This document shows, one piece after another, positions 6,716-8,057 of a stretch of DNA of 8,057 nucleotides. A program made the translations under genes and the position numbers. Every line of letters starts with the position of its first letter. The stretch's first letter is position 1. The notes beneath the pieces were generated by a model, which was given only the letters and a program-made list of their open reading frames with translations, did no database searches and had not been told where the DNA came from. Origin of the DNA: an uncultured Chloroflexota bacterium (GTDB lineage Bacteria; Chloroflexota; Limnocylindria; Limnocylindrales; CSP1-4); NCBI GenBank assembly GCA_903928275.1, contig CAIYQJ010000069.1:1-8057 (forward strand), read 5' to 3'.

Positions 6716-6768
6716 GCCGACGCCCCGTCGTCGCCGCTCGTCCCGGGTCAGGTGGACGGGGCGACGGC
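6716..6768 (-). promoter_or_regulatory. Strong inverted repeat at the Nudix/gcvT junction
   Basis: The arms at 6716-6729 and 6755-6768 are complementary at 13 of 14 positions: 9 bp, one mismatch, then 4 bp, with a 25-nt loop (6730-6754) that contains the Nudix stop codon. As minus-strand RNA it would form a very GC-rich hairpin ending about 10 nt before the gcvT Shine-Dalgarno site. No T tract follows, so it does not look like a classical intrinsic terminator. It could be a stability or processing element, an attenuator that tunes gcvT expression against the Nudix gene, or chance in GC-rich DNA. Confidence 0.45.
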
Positions 6769-7203
6769 TTCCGTCCGACGCGCGGCGACCAGCTCGACGA
6801 GGCCCCGTTCCGAGCCGAACGTCAGCAGTGCGCCCGCCTCGGCGAACGTCACCCACCGGACTTCCTCGAACTCGTGGTCGTGCTCGGACAGGTCGCCGCC
6901 GGTGGGCTCCATGACGAAGTAGTGGACCGTCTTGTGGATGCGCGTGCCGTCCCGCACGAACGTGTAGTCGATGCTCGGGAGCGGCTCGACGATCGCGACG
7001 GCCAGGCCGGTCTCCTCGGTGACCTCGCGCAGGGCGGTCTCCTCGGTGGACTCGCCCTCGATGGGAGTGCCCTTGGGGAGCGACCACGTGCTGCCGACAC
7101 GTTCGCGGCGCCGACGGCCGACGACGATGGACGGCCCGGACGCGGTCTCGCGGATGACGACCCCACCGGCCGAGGTCGCGGTCCCGGACGTCAGCCGCGC
7201 CAC
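6748..7203 (-). CDS. Nudix (MutT-type) hydrolase
   Basis: A 151-residue Nudix hydrolase. The family cleaves nucleoside diphosphates linked to another group, such as oxidised dNTPs, ADP-ribose or dinucleoside polyphosphates, using divalent metal. Counted from the GTG at 7203, the fold begins with SAGGVVIRE (11-19). WSLPKG (40-45) leads into a complete Nudix box at 45-67: Gly45, Glu51, then the catalytic helix REVTEETGL (59-67) with all metal-binding glutamates. IHKTVHYFVMEPTGGDLSEH (about 87-106) resembles actinobacterial MutT4-like proteins; that is a memory-based likeness, not a search result. The start is not certain: the frame is open to 7467, but the upstream part is Pro/Arg-rich and unlike coding sequence, and GTG 7203 is the only start codon that gives a normal N-terminus. 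I see no clear Shine-Dalgarno sequence before it. It lies upstream of gcvT on the same strand. Substrate unknown. Confidence 0.9.
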   Translation of the reverse strand: MARLTSGTATSAGGVVIRETASGPSIVVGRRRRERVGSTWSLPKGTPIEGESTEETALREVTEETGLAVAIVEPLPSIDYTFVRDGTRIHKTVHYFVMEPTGGDLSEHDHEFEEVRWVTFAEAGALLTFGSERGLVELVAARRTEAVAPST

Positions 7204-7521
7204 GACGCCGACGCCACGCCCGACCGGACGCCGGGGGCCGGCGCGGTGGGCCGGGTCCAGCGGATCCGGATCGTGGGGCCGATCGTAGCGCCCCGGCCCG
7301 AGCGGCCCTCGTGGTGGGGAGCAGCGCCAGCGCGGCGGAGGCGCCCGATGGGCGCGAGGTCCGAACCGCGCAGGAACGTGGGAGTGCGGCGCGCCGGGTG
7401 GATGGCGTCCGGCCGCCGCAGGCCGAGGTGACGCTCGCCTCCCCGGGCCGGTGCCCGGACGAAGCACGCGACGGGTCGTCCCGAGAAACGCGCTGCGATG
7501 CTGTGGCCCATGGCAGACATT
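7204..7521 (-). other. 318-nt stretch without a convincing gene, with short palindromes and weak -10-like sites
   Basis: Between the DUF2520 stop and the Nudix start I see no recognisable gene or RNA. A 109-codon open frame (7191-7520) begins 2 nt after the DUF2520 stop, but its product is Arg-rich without motifs and its second codon positions are too GC-rich for a typical protein. Small symmetric elements: a 6-bp stem with a 4-nt loop (7443-7458), a 6-bp stem with a 3-nt loop (7341-7355) and the perfect 10-nt palindrome GATCCGGATC (7263-7272) about 60 nt before the Nudix start. Two -10-like hexamers occur on the minus strand, TAGAAT (7519-7524) and TACGAT (7282-7287), neither with a good -35 partner. 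A promoter for the Nudix/gcv group could be here but cannot be fixed. No glycine riboswitch core was seen. Confidence 0.4.
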
Positions 7522-8057
7522 CTACTCGCGCTCGGCGCGGTGGTCGTCGGCCGCGGCGCCACGCTCCGTCCCCGTGGCAACGGCCGCTCGAAGGCGGGCC
7601 GCGGATCCCTCGTCGATGGCGCCGCGGCCCTCGGCGATCGCGATCGCGCGGAGCGACAGCTCCCGGTGCATCGCCGTAACGGAGGGCGCCTGCGCCGCGA
7701 GCGCCGCCGCGTGCGCCTCGAGCGTGCCCACGTCGCCGCGGGTCATGGGGCCGGTGAGAGCCGCGGCGATCCCGAGGGACCGCGCGTTCGCGAGCGTCCC
7801 CTCGAGGAGCGGCCCGTACACGGCGAGGGCGTGCCCCTCGTCCAGACCGGCGGCGCGGGCGAGCTCGGCGATCGCATCGAGGAGGGCGACGAGGCCGGCC
7901 GCGGCGAGGACCGCCGCGGCGTGGTACGCGGGCTTCGATCCGGGCGGCAGCGCCACCGGGACGCCGCCGATGGACTCCGCCATCCCCGCGAGCAGCCCGA
8001 GCAGCGGCGCGGACGCCTCCACCGCGATCGTCGATCCCTGGAGAGCGGCCACGGCAC
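7522..8057 (-). CDS. Rossmann-like/DUF2520 domain protein, C-terminal part (5' end beyond window)
   Basis: The visible 177 residues match the C-terminal DUF2520 domain of proteins that carry an N-terminal Rossmann-like NAD(P)-binding domain and are often annotated as putative F420/NADP-dependent oxidoreductases. Seen: LQGSTIAVEA near the edge (5-14), the helix KPAYHAAAVLAAAGLVALLD (41-60), YGPLLEGTLANA (80-91) and the hallmark ALTGPMTRGD (99-108), followed by a Leu/Ala-rich helical region ending in a charged RAERE tail. The frame is open to the window edge. A GTG occurs at 8052 but is unlikely to be the start, because the whole Rossmann half would be missing. The TAG stop is at 7524-7522. Homologues are often next to pantothenate genes, as I recall; no such gene is in view. 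The exact reaction is unknown. Confidence 0.85.
   Translation of the reverse strand, partial: AVAALQGSTIAVEASAPLLGLLAGMAESIGGVPVALPPGSKPAYHAAAVLAAAGLVALLDAIAELARAAGLDEGHALAVYGPLLEGTLANARSLGIAAALTGPMTRGDVGTLEAHAAALAAQAPSVTAMHRELSLRAIAIAEGRGAIDEGSAARLRAAVATGTERGAAADDHRAERE

Noticed and set aside
6695..6747. Glycine riboswitch upstream of gcvT
   Set aside because: The gap is only 53 nt, too short for even one glycine aptamer, and no conserved core was seen there or in 7204-7521.
3919..6922. Long plus-strand open frames (3919-5433 and 5354-6922)
   Set aside because: Antisense shadows of gcvPA, gcvH and gcvT with low-complexity charged products. The opposite strand encodes fully conserved enzymes there.
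6695..7087. 5' extension of gcvT to 7087
   Set aside because: It overlaps the Nudix coding region in another frame, is Arg-rich, and exceeds the family length. A good ribosome binding site marks 6694.
7204..7467. 5' extension of the Nudix gene to the ATG at 7467
   Set aside because: The added 88 residues are Pro/Arg-rich with no domain, and Nudix proteins of this type begin just before the SAGGVV strand.
8050..8052. GTG at 8052 as the start of the DUF2520 gene
   Set aside because: The reading frame is open to the edge and the N-terminal Rossmann half of the family would be missing, so the true start lies beyond the window.
1..8057. CRISPR arrays, insertion sequences, tRNA or rRNA genes, phage or defence genes
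   Set aside because: None found on reading both strands; the only tandem repeat is the coding TAAPA array.

Overview
The window looks like a chromosomal segment from a very GC-rich bacterium. All supportable genes lie on the minus strand, third codon positions are almost all G or C, and long spurious open frames appear on the opposite strand. A substrate-binding lipoprotein with Ala/Thr/Pro repeats after its lipidated cysteine, plus a glycine cleavage system with a split P-protein, fits high-GC Chloroflexota (Limnocylindria-like) or a similar lineage. That assignment is inference; there is no rRNA or other marker here to settle it.

Layout in transcription order (right to left): (1) the 3' part of a gene for a Rossmann-like/DUF2520 protein, cut by the right edge (7522-8057); (2) a 318-nt stretch without a convincing gene; (3) a Nudix hydrolase of MutT type (6748-7203); (4) a complete four-gene glycine cleavage operon, gcvT (5576-6694), gcvH (5126-5509), gcvPA (3694-5118) and gcvPB (2123-3697); (5) a compact intergenic region with a GC-rich hairpin that probably ends the gcv transcript, overlapping a near-consensus sigma-70 promoter; (6) a leader of about 168 nt and then a family 5 (peptide/nickel/oligopeptide type) ABC transporter substrate-binding lipoprotein (31-1872), ending 30 nt from the left edge.

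Together T, H and the two-subunit P protein decarboxylate glycine, move the aminomethyl group onto the lipoyl arm of H and deliver the one-carbon unit to tetrahydrofolate, releasing ammonia. The L protein (dihydrolipoamide dehydrogenase) and the lipoylation enzymes are not in the window. gcvH-gcvPA-gcvPB are tightly packed (7-nt gap, then a 4-nt ATGA overlap). The Nudix gene lies 53 nt upstream of gcvT and may be co-transcribed, with a strong hairpin at that junction. The substrate-binding protein has its own promoter and is probably a separate unit whose permease and ATPase genes, if present, would lie beyond the left edge.

The genes themselves are ordinary. The parts most worth a second look are non-coding: the gcvPB/transporter terminator-promoter junction, the structured transporter leader, and the Nudix-gcvT junction hairpin. 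I see no CRISPR array, tRNA, rRNA, insertion sequence or defence-type system.
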